NCBI GenBank assembly: GCA_964598765.1
Contig: CAZRCZ010000026.1
Coordinates: forward strand, 1-59,623
Reading direction: 5' to 3'
DNA length: 59,623 nucleotides
DNA from: CAZRCZ01 sp964598765
GTDB taxonomy: Bacteria; Sumerlaeota; Sumerlaeia; MVZB01; JAJFLK01
This document shows, piece after piece, positions 23,027 to 31,599 of the stretch (within the stretch, counting starts at the first letter, position 1; each line of letters begins with the position of its first letter). Position numbers and translations under genes: made by a program. The notes under the pieces are model-generated. The model was given only the letters and a program-made list of their open reading frames with translations, was not told where the DNA came from and searched no databases.

Positions 23027-25024
23027 TCATGATCCTGCTAACTTTGCCGCCGTCTCCATCGCCGGAAACGCGATTGTGAATCGCGCGCCGCCGTCCGGCG
23101 CGTTTTCGGCGCGGATCGTTCCGCCGTGGATGTCCTGCACGATGGTTTTGACCCAATTCAGACCCAAGCCTTCCCCTTCCTGTTGGCGTCCGAGAGTGTA
23201 TCCCAGCGCAAAAATCCGCTCGATCTGTTCGGCGTCGGCAAGTTTTCCCTCCTCGTTCAAAATTCCTGTCCCGCTGTCCTGAATCGTGATCGCCAATTTG
23301 TCCGCAGTGGAGGTTCCGCCCTTGAGAGTCTCGGTCGTGATCGTGATGGTTCCCTCCGCTTCTTTGCCACCCGCGCGTCGAATCGCGTCCAGCGCGTTGG
23401 AAAATAGATTGAAGAGCGCGAGCTTGAAGAGTCGCGGATCAATCCGGCATTTGGGCGCAGAGGGATCGAGCCGCTCGGTGAATTTCACCTTCTCCGAAGT
23501 GGAAAGCCGGAAGAGCCGGATCGTCTCGCCGATCAATTCATTGACGTTGTGCGTCTCCAAAATCGGCTTTTTCAAAAAAGCGTAGGCGCGATAGAGGTTA
23601 ACGACCTCCTGCAAAAAGCGAGTGGAATTGAGCAACCCTTCCAGCGATTGATTCAGAATTTCGCGCCGCTGATTCTCGGGGATCGGCGCGCCGTTGCGCA
23701 GAAGCTCCTCCAGCGTCATCAATTCCAATTTGCTCGTGGCAATGATGTTGGTCAAATCATGGCCGAGGTTGCGCGAGAGATTGATGCTGGCGCGGTCGCG
23801 TTCGCGCACGAGCGTTCGATTCCGCGCCACGAGCGACTCCAATCCGGCTCGGATGATGGCGGAAAATCGCGCGAGCAGGGTTTCCGCCTCCCGCGGCTCG
23901 AACTGTCTCGAAGCGACGGACAGTCCCAACGCCAGAACGTAATGAATCCCCGGCCGCTCCGGATCATCCGCCAGTCGCACTGCCAGCGTTTTGGCCAACG
24001 CCAATTCCTTCGATTTCAGTCGGCTCGTGGATTCCCCCGGGAAGGCCATCGTCGCCGCCAGATCAAGCAAGGTCGCATCCTGAACTTTGGGCAGAACTCT
24101 TGCGCCTCGCCGGACCAGCGTTCTTCCCGTTCGTCTTGGTTTGCCGGGTCCCTCTTCGGCCAATTCGACGCAAACCACCAAAGCGGCGGCCCTCTGGTCA
24201 ATCAGATCGTCGCAAGCCGATTGAATCAGTTCCCAGCCGGTCATGGGCGTTCCCTGATTGATTCGCTCGCCCAGACGCTCCTGCAGTCGCGCCAACGCGG
24301 TGTCGCGCGCCATGCCGTTGTAAAGTCGTTCAAGTCGGGATCGCGGACGAAAAATGAAATGGGTCGTTTGCGGCGTCGAGATTTCAATGCTCCCAATGAC
24401 GTTGCGCATCGGCAAGACGACGCGGGTCAGGAAGAAAAAGACGAAGATGGTGATGATGCCGTCGGCGATCAGATTCCCGATCCGGAATTGAAACGTCAGC
24501 TTGTTGATTTCAGTTTGAATCTGAGGGACTTTGAGCGAGGGTCCGGGCGTCGTGAAATAAATCCAGATGCGCGGACGCGCGCCGGAGGGGTCCAACGCCG
24601 GAAGGCGGCTTACCCGCTGGGCGCTGAATAGGCGGAGCCAAAGCGAATTGTCGAAATTGTTGAACCGCGCGAACTTGTCGGCCTTTTCGTCAAAGAGATA
24701 TTTTCCCGCCGCGTCCTGAACGGCAATCCGATAGACACTGCTCGGTCCCTGCAAAATCCTCGCCGCGGCGGTCTTCATCTCGCCGATGCTACGCGAAGGG
24801 TCTTTGCCGTTCTTGAGATCGTTGTGCCAAAACTCGGTCCAGTTCAGAAATCCCTCCAACACATTGGGGAACAACTCTTCCGGAATATACTTGCTCAAGA
24901 GGTCGCTCTTGGCGCGTTGATAGACCATCGTGTCCAGCGCGAGTGAAATTCCGACGACCACTCCGGCGTAAACCAGAAGCGTGACCAGTAAAATTCCATT
25001 GCGCTTGAAAAAGGCTTGCCTCAT
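23027..25024 (-). CDS. Membrane-bound sensor histidine kinase
   Basis: 665 residues. A first transmembrane helix (about 10-32), an extracytoplasmic sensor region (about 33-185) and a second helix (about 190-212, IITIFVFFFLTRVVLP) come first. A linker/GAF-like region of about 200 residues follows, then a HisKA-like helix with LSRNLGHDLTNIIATSKLEL (His in GHDLTN) and a HATPase_c domain with LFNLFSNALDAIRRAGG, IQDSGTGI and GEGLGLNWVKTIVQDIHGG. No response regulator is adjacent. MRQAFFKRNG at 25024 is preferred because it starts right before the first helix; the frame is open for 19 more codons. It is divergent from the export permease, with only a few bases between. Confidence 0.88.
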   Translation of the reverse strand: MRQAFFKRNGILLVTLLVYAGVVVGISLALDTMVYQRAKSDLLSKYIPEELFPNVLEGFLNWTEFWHNDLKNGKDPSRSIGEMKTAAARILQGPSSVYRIAVQDAAGKYLFDEKADKFARFNNFDNSLWLRLFSAQRVSRLPALDPSGARPRIWIYFTTPGPSLKVPQIQTEINKLTFQFRIGNLIADGIITIFVFFFLTRVVLPMRNVIGSIEISTPQTTHFIFRPRSRLERLYNGMARDTALARLQERLGERINQGTPMTGWELIQSACDDLIDQRAAALVVCVELAEEGPGKPRRTGRTLVRRGARVLPKVQDATLLDLAATMAFPGESTSRLKSKELALAKTLAVRLADDPERPGIHYVLALGLSVASRQFEPREAETLLARFSAIIRAGLESLVARNRTLVRERDRASINLSRNLGHDLTNIIATSKLELMTLEELLRNGAPIPENQRREILNQSLEGLLNSTRFLQEVVNLYRAYAFLKKPILETHNVNELIGETIRLFRLSTSEKVKFTERLDPSAPKCRIDPRLFKLALFNLFSNALDAIRRAGGKEAEGTITITTETLKGGTSTADKLAITIQDSGTGILNEEGKLADAEQIERIFALGYTLGRQQEGEGLGLNWVKTIVQDIHGGTIRAENAPDGGARFTIAFPAMETAAKLAGS

Positions 25025-25040
25025 CGTTGCGAGTATATCA

Positions 25041-25895
25041 ATGCGAACTACGACAATAAACAAGTCTGATACGGCGGACATGCAACCGCGCTCCGCAATT
25101 TCGCATCCTTCGGCCTCCGCGCTCTGGAGCTTCTTTTGGCTCTTGGTCCGGCGCGATCTAAAAACGCGCTACGCCGGATCAACCCTCGGCGCGGTCTGGA
25201 GCCTGATCCATCCCATCACCATGATCCTGATTTACATGGCGATTTTTTCGTCCCTCTTCACCGACCGAGGCGGATCCAATCCGATGGATTACGCAATCCA
25301 TCTCTGCTCAGGAATGTTGGTCTGGTTGGTTTTTTCCGACACGCTGAATCGCGGCGTCACCGCGCTCACCGACAACGGCAACTTCATGCAGAAAATCTGG
25401 TTTCCTCCTTTATTGCTTCACGCCTCAATTCTTTTCAACGTCCTGCTCGTTCAAGGCGCGGGATTGGTCGCACTGTGGATTATACTTTTGGCGTTGGGTC
25501 ATGCCGCGCCGGTCTCGTCGTTGCTGGTTTTTCCGCTCTTGCTATTAACCGGTCTCGCCGCCGCTGGAATGGGTATGGCTTTTTCGGCGTTGCACGTCTT
25601 TTTCCGCGACGTTTCGCAATTGGTGATGATCGGTTTAACGATAGGATTTTGGTTCAATCCCATCGTCTATCCGCGCGGGATGATCGAAAAATCGGAAATC
25701 GGGAAATGGGCGTGGTTCCTGCGGCTCAACCCCGTCGAACACTTCATCTCGATCTCGCAACGCCTTTTCGGCGATCCCCTCGCCGCGCCACATTCCTTGG
25801 CTTGGTTGGTTGTGATTCTTTTTCCATCCGTCAGCTTGGCATTGGGGGGCTGGGTTTTTCAGCGGATGTTGCCGGACGTGCGAGACGGATTATGA
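25041..25895 (+). CDS. ABC-2 type polysaccharide/O-antigen export permease
   Basis: 284 residues with six transmembrane helices and the Wzm/TagG-type N-terminus (FFWLLVRRDLKTRYAGSTLGAVWSLIHP), plus FNPIVYP and LNPVEHFI motifs near the C-terminus. Such permeases export lipid-linked glycans with an ATP-binding partner (Wzt/TagH). None is found on either side, which is unusual; the partner may be elsewhere. Starts at 25041 and 25080 are both possible, and neither has a strong ribosome site. The gene is divergent from the membrane histidine kinase. Confidence 0.88.
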   Translation: MRTTTINKSDTADMQPRSAISHPSASALWSFFWLLVRRDLKTRYAGSTLGAVWSLIHPITMILIYMAIFSSLFTDRGGSNPMDYAIHLCSGMLVWLVFSDTLNRGVTALTDNGNFMQKIWFPPLLLHASILFNVLLVQGAGLVALWIILLALGHAAPVSSLLVFPLLLLTGLAAAGMGMAFSALHVFFRDVSQLVMIGLTIGFWFNPIVYPRGMIEKSEIGKWAWFLRLNPVEHFISISQRLFGDPLAAPHSLAWLVVILFPSVSLALGGWVFQRMLPDVRDGL

Positions 25896-25907
25896 TGAGC
25901 AGGGAAT

Positions 25908-25960
25908 AAACAAGGATGTACAGGATTTGCAGGATAAGGAAGATGGGAAGCGGCGCGAGG
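25908..25960. repeat. Dispersed AACAAGGAT/ACAGGAT-type repeat
   Basis: A short intergenic stretch with ACAAGGATGTACAGGATTTG and CAGGATAAGG resembles the ACAGGAT-rich spacers common in PVC-like genomes. It lies between the permease gene and ribBA; no flavin riboswitch fold is seen there. Confidence 0.4.
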
Positions 25961-26022
25961 TCGAATTAATGTTTCCTGAATCCGACTTTCGGTTTGACCA
26001 AGGCTTGAGGTAAAGTATTTGT

Positions 26023-27270
26023 ATGACCGCGCCCTTTGCCGCCATCCCCTCCGCCATCGAAGCTATCCGCCAAGGGCGGATTGTTATTCTCGTGGACGAC
26101 GAAAACCGCGAAAACGAGGGGGATTTCGTCTTCGCCGCCGAGTACGTCACGCCGGAAAAGGTGAATTTCCTCGCCAAAGAAGCGCGCGGTCTGATCTGCG
26201 TCGCCGCGTGCGAGCAACGCATGGCCGAACTCGATTTGGAGCCGATGGTCCCCGAACATGCCAACACCTCGCTCCACGGGACCCATTTCACGATCTCGGT
26301 GGACGCGAAGGAAAAAGTCACCACCGGCATCTCGGCGGCGGATCGTTGCGAGACCATCAAAGTCTTCGTCAATCCCGAAGCCGAACCTTCCGATCTGGTC
26401 AGGCCCGGGCACATTTTTCCGATCACGGCGTTGCGCGGTGGCGTGCTGGTTCGCGCCGGACACACCGAGGGAAGCGTGGATTTGGCGCGGTTCGCCGGAC
26501 TTAACCCCGTCGCCGTCATCTGCGAAATCCAGAACGACGACGGCACGATGGCCCGCCTCCCCGATCTCATCAAAATCTCCGAGCGGTTCGATTGTCCGCT
26601 CGTCACGATCAAGGACCTCATGGAATATCGGATGACGACCGAGCGGCTCGTGAAAAAGGTCGTCTCCGTTCACATTCCCAACGCCTACGGCGATTGGGAG
26701 CTTTCCATGTATGAGGACGTCGTGAATCAGGAAACGCATTTGGCGATGGTGATGGGAAAAGTGGACGCCCAGCCGACGCTCGTCCGCGTTCATTCGCAAT
26801 GCTTCACCGGTGACACGCTCGGATCGCTCCGTTGCGAGTGCGGCTCGCAGTTGGACGCCGCGATGGAACGGATCGCCAAGGAAGGCAAAGGGGTCATCGT
26901 CTATATGCACCAAGAAGGGCGGGGCATCGGCTTGAAAAACAAATTGCTCGCTTACGCGCTTCAAGAGCAGGGCAAAGACACCGTCGAGGCGAACGAAGCG
27001 CTCGGCTTCAAGCCCGATCTGCGCGAATACGGCATCGGCGCGCAAATTCTGGCCGATCTTGGACTCAAGCAACTCCGGATCATGACCAACAACCCGCGCA
27101 AGATCGTCGGCATCAAGGCGTATGGATTGGAAGTCGTCGAGCGGATCCCGTTGGAGGTCGGGCATCATCCCCACAACAAGGCCTACCTCGAAACCAAACG
27201 TCGCCGCCTCGGGCATCTCATTCAACCGGTTCCGCACGTCCACAACCCGCCGGATGCGGCGCGAGGTTAA
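26023..27270 (+). CDS. ribBA: Bifunctional DHBP synthase / GTP cyclohydrolase II
   Basis: First-step enzyme of riboflavin synthesis, 415 residues. The N-terminal half is 3,4-dihydroxy-2-butanone-4-phosphate synthase (DDENRENEGDF, TGISAADRCET, GHIFPI, RAGHTEGSVDL). The C-terminal half (from about 210) is GTP cyclohydrolase II with the zinc-binding CFTGDTLGSLRCECG, HQEGRGIGLKNKL and LREYGIGAQIL. Both sets of active-site residues look intact. No FMN riboswitch can be seen in the 125 bases upstream, and no other rib gene is adjacent. It is convergent with the GH2 gene. Confidence 0.97.
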   Translation: MTAPFAAIPSAIEAIRQGRIVILVDDENRENEGDFVFAAEYVTPEKVNFLAKEARGLICVAACEQRMAELDLEPMVPEHANTSLHGTHFTISVDAKEKVTTGISAADRCETIKVFVNPEAEPSDLVRPGHIFPITALRGGVLVRAGHTEGSVDLARFAGLNPVAVICEIQNDDGTMARLPDLIKISERFDCPLVTIKDLMEYRMTTERLVKKVVSVHIPNAYGDWELSMYEDVVNQETHLAMVMGKVDAQPTLVRVHSQCFTGDTLGSLRCECGSQLDAAMERIAKEGKGVIVYMHQEGRGIGLKNKLLAYALQEQGKDTVEANEALGFKPDLREYGIGAQILADLGLKQLRIMTNNPRKIVGIKAYGLEVVERIPLEVGHHPHNKAYLETKRRRLGHLIQPVPHVHNPPDAARG

Positions 27271-27304
27271 AAAATTTCAATTATGACGGTATCGGAGGAT
27301 GGAA

Positions 27305-29605
27305 TCACCTTCCCACCAGCAATGCCGCGTCAAGGAATTGCCCCCCTTCGTCTTGGTGGCAATGAATGGCGATGAGATTTTTTCCTTTTTGGATCGCGCC
27401 GCGCAGTTTTTCAGTCGCGTCGAACGGCGCGTAGTCGTCGCTCCAACCTTCGCCGCGCCAGATTTCGCGTCCGTTCACATAAGCCTCGGCTCCATTATCG
27501 TAATGCGCGACCAGCGTCGCGGCGTCGAACGACGAGCCGTCGTATTCAAATTCCTGTCTCAACCAAATGTCCTTGGTCGTCCATTCGGTCCGCGATTGGG
27601 TTTTCCATCCTTCCTTGTGGCCGAAGCCCCCCATGCCGCGTTTCCAGCTTAAAGCGTCGAAGCCGGATTGGTTCCAATCGGCGGGAGGCGCGTCGGTGGT
27701 GTAATTCCATTCCTTGGCCGAAGCGTCGGGAAACGCACCGACGAGCACGGTCCATTTGCGCCGTTGAATCGAGGGCTTCAGAGGCGGGTCTTTCTCATAC
27801 GCCGCCTCGCGCGCGACAATTGCGCGAATTTTTTCAGCGTTGAACTTGGGCTGACGATCAAAAAAAAATAGCCCGTTGCGTTCCTGCTCCACGTCGGTCA
27901 GTTGCGTGTAGCAAAAACCGAAAAGATTGCGGTTGTCCAAGAGCGCGTTCGTCAATCCCGCGAAACGCGCATACCATTCCTCCTTCGATTTGGGAATTTT
28001 CCCGTAGCCCCAGACATTTTTGTTTTCCTCCTCGACCCAGCCGATCCCGCCGTATTCGCTAATCATAAAGGGAAGGGGCTTTTTCGGTCCTCCATACTGC
28101 GGCGGCAAATCAACCGCGCCGAGCCGTCGCTGAAACCGCTCCCCGAGCGTCTTGGGATTTTGGTCGTAATCGTGCGCGTCCATGATTTCCGGATCGGGGA
28201 GACTGTGAATGTAGCCGCTCGTGTCAATGACGGGGCGCGTCGGATCAATGGCACGGGTCATCGCCGCGATGGAATTTTGCAACGCCCCCGCCGTCGCCGG
28301 AGTTTCGTTGAACGGACACCAACCGATGATCGAGGGATGATTCCGGTCGCGTTGAAGGATCTCGGTCCACTCGTGCTGGATCGGCGTGTTGACCGCCGGA
28401 TTGGCGTAGTTGGGGCCGTAGCTTGGAAATTCCCCCCACGTCAGATAGCCGAGCTTGTCCGCCCAATAATGAAAACGCGGCTCAAAAACTTTTTGATGCA
28501 ACCGCGCGCCGTTGAATCCGAGCGCCTTGGACATTTCAATGTCGTGCTTGAGCGCCTCGTCGCTCGGCGCGGTCCAGACGCCGTCGGGATAAAAACCTTG
28601 ATCGAGAACAAGCCGTTGGAAAACGGGTTTGCCATTAATGAGGACCGACGAGCCTTCGAGGGAGACCTTGCGCAGGCCGAAATAGCCCTGAACCGTATCT
28701 ACGATCTCATTTTCGCGCCAAAGAGTAAGTTCCAGATCGTAAAGGATCGGGCGGTCCAGCGACCATGGATATCTTCCTTCAAGATTGAGTTCGAAATGAT
28801 TGTTACGCCAATTTGCCGGAACTCGATCCCCCCCTGCTATTTTATTCGAGATGTAAGCCCCCGCTTCTAAGATCAAACCATTGGAAGGCCCGTCTAGCGA
28901 AGCTTGAATGAAAGCGCGTTGGCTGTAGGATTCCGAAAGGGGATTGGATCCGGGGTCTAAGGGGATCACGGAGAAATCGGATATGAATGTCGAACCCACC
29001 CCTTCCAACCAAACCGTCTGCCAGATGCCCGTCGTGCGAGTGTAGAAAATCCCCCAGCTTTTTTCCCGGTTCGATTGCTTGCCGAGCGCCTGCAATCCGC
29101 TCCGCGCATCGTCGAAGGCGTGAACGATGATTGTATTCTCGCCGTCTCGCTTGAGCGCGTCGGTGACTTCAAAAACGATTTCGGCGTTCCCGCCGAAGTG
29201 CCTGCCGATCAGTTGACCATTGACCCAAACCCGCGTCGCCCAATCGCACGCGCCGACGTGCAGGCGAATGCGCGGCGATTTCCAATCGGCGGGAACCTTG
29301 AACGTCCGGCGATACCAAACGTTTTTGACGAATCCCTTGCGCTCCAATCCCGACAATTTGCTCTCCCTGCAAAACGGAACGACGATCTTGTCGGGATAGG
29401 CGACGTTGCCGAGATATTTCTCATCCGTGTCGTCGTCGGTCTCCGCGAATTCCCACGTTCCGTTCAGATTGAGCCACTCCATCCGTTGCGCGTCGGGACG
29501 CGGATGCTCGGGTCGGGGAATGGATTCTTCTTCGGCTTGAACGCGGCATATAACGGAAGCAATTCCGAAGAAAATCAATGCAACAACAAGATTCCCCAAG
29601 ACCAT
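27305..29605 (-). CDS. Glycoside hydrolase family 2 (beta-galactosidase/glucuronidase-like), secreted
   Basis: 766 residues. A signal peptide (LVVALIFFGIASVICRVQA) is followed by the GH2 sugar-binding domain (about 40-205: LNLNGTWEF, GACDWATRVWVNGQLIGRH), an Ig-like domain, and a TIM barrel (about 320-600) with acid/base Glu434 in WCPFNETPA and nucleophile Glu517 in ISEYGG. A C-terminal jelly-roll-like domain (about 640-766: AHYDNGAEAYVNGREIW) is probably carbohydrate-binding. It should act on beta-linked galactose, glucuronate or mannose units outside the cytoplasm. The start ATG at 29605 is contributed by the edge of the palindromic repeat at 29605-29672. The frame stays open for 139 more codons through repeats, which I treat as non-coding. 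Confidence 0.92.
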   Translation of the reverse strand: MVLGNLVVALIFFGIASVICRVQAEEESIPRPEHPRPDAQRMEWLNLNGTWEFAETDDDTDEKYLGNVAYPDKIVVPFCRESKLSGLERKGFVKNVWYRRTFKVPADWKSPRIRLHVGACDWATRVWVNGQLIGRHFGGNAEIVFEVTDALKRDGENTIIVHAFDDARSGLQALGKQSNREKSWGIFYTRTTGIWQTVWLEGVGSTFISDFSVIPLDPGSNPLSESYSQRAFIQASLDGPSNGLILEAGAYISNKIAGGDRVPANWRNNHFELNLEGRYPWSLDRPILYDLELTLWRENEIVDTVQGYFGLRKVSLEGSSVLINGKPVFQRLVLDQGFYPDGVWTAPSDEALKHDIEMSKALGFNGARLHQKVFEPRFHYWADKLGYLTWGEFPSYGPNYANPAVNTPIQHEWTEILQRDRNHPSIIGWCPFNETPATAGALQNSIAAMTRAIDPTRPVIDTSGYIHSLPDPEIMDAHDYDQNPKTLGERFQRRLGAVDLPPQYGGPKKPLPFMISEYGGIGWVEEENKNVWGYGKIPKSKEEWYARFAGLTNALLDNRNLFGFCYTQLTDVEQERNGLFFFDRQPKFNAEKIRAIVAREAAYEKDPPLKPSIQRRKWTVLVGAFPDASAKEWNYTTDAPPADWNQSGFDALSWKRGMGGFGHKEGWKTQSRTEWTTKDIWLRQEFEYDGSSFDAATLVAHYDNGAEAYVNGREIWRGEGWSDDYAPFDATEKLRGAIQKGKNLIAIHCHQDEGGQFLDAALLVGR

Positions 29606-29672
29606 GTGGCACAGCCGCCCTCGGCTGTGCGAGGTAGTAGGGAAGTTCCACCGGCGAGGGCGCCGGTGCCAC
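29605..29672. repeat. MITE-like palindromic repeat, copy 2
   Basis: The core begins TGTGGCACAGCCGCC and ends GCGCCGGTGCCAC, with an inner AAGTTCCAC. It matches copy 1 at 15604-15669 on the opposite strand. Its left end includes the ATG used by the GH2 gene. The outer TATCCGAAAAT arms of copy 1 are not conserved here beyond ATTTTC. Confidence 0.8.
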
Positions 29673-30143
29673 ATTTTCACATTTCTAGGAATTACCAAAA
29701 GAGATGTGCAAAGGTCCCCGAAGGGGACCGATTTGAATAGTCGTAGGTGAAACCTACGGATTACGAATTCCAAAATGATTCGAACCCCGAAGGGGTTGAA
29801 CAAGTTCGACCCCTTCGGGGTCGTGGAAAAGGGATGGACGGTTTCCGTGGGTTCCGCATCGCTCCACCCACGGCTATTCAAATTCAATCCCTTCGGGATT
29901 GGGGAACGAACGGCCGGACAGTTCTCCGGTATAGTCCGCTTTGCACGTGCTCCCTGAGACTTCCTGAAAGAAACCGGACGATCCTTTGCGCTTGAGTCAC
30001 CACGATTCACCATCACAATCACCTCCCGTCAAAATCATCCTCCCTTCGGCTCGCAACCTCGATGCCGCCGTTGACTTTCCCCGGCGTTTGGCTAACCTTG
30101 CCTTCAACCTTGCCTCCAAGGGGCGTCAAACCGGAGTTCCATC
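29606..30143. other. Gene-free divergent region filled with repeats
   Basis: This 538-bp region separates the leftward GH2 gene from the rightward rhomboid gene. It contains the palindromic repeat (29605-29672), a cluster of GAA-triloop hairpins (29713-29901) and about 240 bp of ordinary-looking spacer. Open frames here (Pro-Lys-Gly-Leu-Asn-type peptides) are by-products of the repeats. Confidence 0.75.
29713..29901. repeat. Cluster of short perfect hairpins with GAA/TTC triloops
   Basis: Five perfect hairpins share a three-base GAA (or TTC) loop but differ in stem: GGTCCCC stem at 29713-29729; CGTAGGT at 29742-29758; AACCCC at 29783-29797; CGACCCC at 29807-29823; CAATCCC at 29885-29901. A sixth, CCGTGGGT/ACCCACGG at 29845-29873, has a 13-base loop. 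The third and fourth are near-inverted copies of each other and together can fold into one larger palindrome. Confidence 0.85.
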
Positions 30144-30863
30144 ATGTTCATCCTTCCCGTGGGTGTCAATCGCCCCATCCATCACACTCCGGTGTTCACG
30201 CGCGCGATCATGGGCGTTTGTCTCCTGATCCAGCTTGCGGTCACATTCGCGACTCCCGCGCGCGATTGGACCATCGCCTACGGCTACGTCACCGGCTACG
30301 GTTCTCTGCTCACGCTCTTCACGCACATGTTCATGCACGCCGGATTCGGCCACCTGATCGGCAATTTCATCTTTCTTTATCTCCCGGGATCGGTGATCGA
30401 GGACGCGCTCGGCGGGTGGAAGTTTCTCCTATTTTATTTGGGTAGCGGCGTCGCGGCCAACGCGCTGTTTGTCATGTTTTCCAGCGGATCGCCGATGCCG
30501 ATGGTCGGCGCGTCGGGGGCCATCGCCGGATTGATGGGAGGGTTCCTCATTCTCTTTCCCTACAGCAAGGTAAAGATGTATTGGGCGATTTGGATCTATG
30601 TCCGCCTTGGTTCCGGCGTGTTTTACGTCGTCTCGTGGCTGTATATGGGATTTTGGTTCCTCAAGGAATTCTTGAATTTCCTTTACGCGGCGGAGGGATC
30701 GGGCATTGCCTTCGGCGCGCACGTCGGCGGCTTCGCGGCGGGGATGATTTGGGCGTGGGCCTTCTTCGGATGGGATGAAGGGGAACGGATCGCGGATGAG
30801 CGCGCGGATCAAACCTACGCCATCGAGCCGGAAGGGGAGGCGGAGAGTCGCCATGAATTCTGA
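30144..30863 (+). CDS. Rhomboid-family intramembrane serine protease
   Basis: 239 residues with six or seven helices. Catalytic dyad residues are visible: Ser124 in VGASGAIAGLMGGF and His193 in AFGAHVGGFAAGM. The HMFMHAGFGHLIGNFIFLYLPG segment supplies the conserved histidines and Asn of helix 2. The C-terminal ~35 residues are charged and cytoplasmic. It cleaves membrane proteins within the bilayer; the substrate is unknown. The next gene overlaps its end by 11 bp. Confidence 0.93.
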   Translation: MFILPVGVNRPIHHTPVFTRAIMGVCLLIQLAVTFATPARDWTIAYGYVTGYGSLLTLFTHMFMHAGFGHLIGNFIFLYLPGSVIEDALGGWKFLLFYLGSGVAANALFVMFSSGSPMPMVGASGAIAGLMGGFLILFPYSKVKMYWAIWIYVRLGSGVFYVVSWLYMGFWFLKEFLNFLYAAEGSGIAFGAHVGGFAAGMIWAWAFFGWDEGERIADERADQTYAIEPEGEAESRHEF

Positions 30864-31572
30864 AACGCCAAGCCTGTGGATTTGGTTCAAGCGGAGCATC
30901 GGCGCAACGCTCGCCCTCGTTGTTCTTCTCTATATGTTCGACGTCGCGGTGGAAGGGGGAGTCGTCAATCCCCATCGTCCGAAAACCGAACGGCAACTCA
31001 AGGAAGCCATGATGCAATTTTCGATGGCGAAGCAAACGCCCGACGAAATTTTCCGAACCGCCGCCGCAAGGACCGAGAAGGATTCCTTTACCGCGAAGTT
31101 CCTCATAAAGGAACATCAGTCGGAACTTCAAGATCGCTTCGATCGGCATCGGCGCCTAGCCGAAGGGAGCGCGAAGCCGCGCGCGCCGTATCATTTCGCC
31201 ATCGGGAATGAGCTAAAACGCGAGGTCGAGTTTCCGCTCGCCGACATTCTGATTGTTCCGTCCGACGTCGAGCTAAAAACGGCGCTTTATGTCCCTTCGG
31301 AGTATTATGAGGCGTTGAGCGGCTCCAATCTTCCCCCCGAACCGATCTTCCGCTCGTATCTCACGTTTCTTCACGAGCGAAAATGGATGTTCGAGGAAGC
31401 TCTTTACGATGAGCGAAGCGGCTTCGGCAGTCTCTCCGCCGAATCGGACCGTTGGTCGGTTGAAATCACCGTCTGGAACAAGAGCGTCTTTCCGCGCAAT
31501 TCCACCGTGGTTCATTGGAAACTCGCCGCGAAAAGTAGCTCGGAAAATAGGGAGTCGGATCAAGACGAATGA
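30853..31572 (+). CDS. Membrane-anchored hypothetical protein
   Basis: 239 residues, not recognised. One transmembrane segment near the N-terminus (about 12-33, IGATLALVVLLYMFDVAV) is followed by a soluble, charged domain with mixed helix/strand patterns (KTERQLKEAMMQFSMAKQTPD, YHFAIGNELKREVEFPL). It probably faces the periplasm. The ATG overlaps the end of the rhomboid gene and has a GGAGAG site, so the two are coupled; it may assist or be a target of the protease. Convergent with hom. Confidence 0.72.
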   Translation: MNSETPSLWIWFKRSIGATLALVVLLYMFDVAVEGGVVNPHRPKTERQLKEAMMQFSMAKQTPDEIFRTAAARTEKDSFTAKFLIKEHQSELQDRFDRHRRLAEGSAKPRAPYHFAIGNELKREVEFPLADILIVPSDVELKTALYVPSEYYEALSGSNLPPEPIFRSYLTFLHERKWMFEEALYDERSGFGSLSAESDRWSVEITVWNKSVFPRNSTVVHWKLAAKSSSENRESDQDE

Positions 31573-31599
31573 TGAAATCGCGTCGGCGAAATCATGGCC

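Noticed and set aside
25896..26022. FMN riboswitch upstream of ribBA
   Set aside because: The leader is only about 125 bases, lacks the conserved RFN-element blocks and holds a dispersed repeat instead.
29713..29901. CRISPR array
   Set aside because: The hairpins share only the GAA loop, with different stems and irregular spacing, so there is no direct repeat/spacer structure and no cas gene.
29606..30022. 139-codon N-terminal extension of the GH2 gene
   Set aside because: It translates palindromes and GAA-triloop hairpins, and a normal signal peptide starts at 29605.
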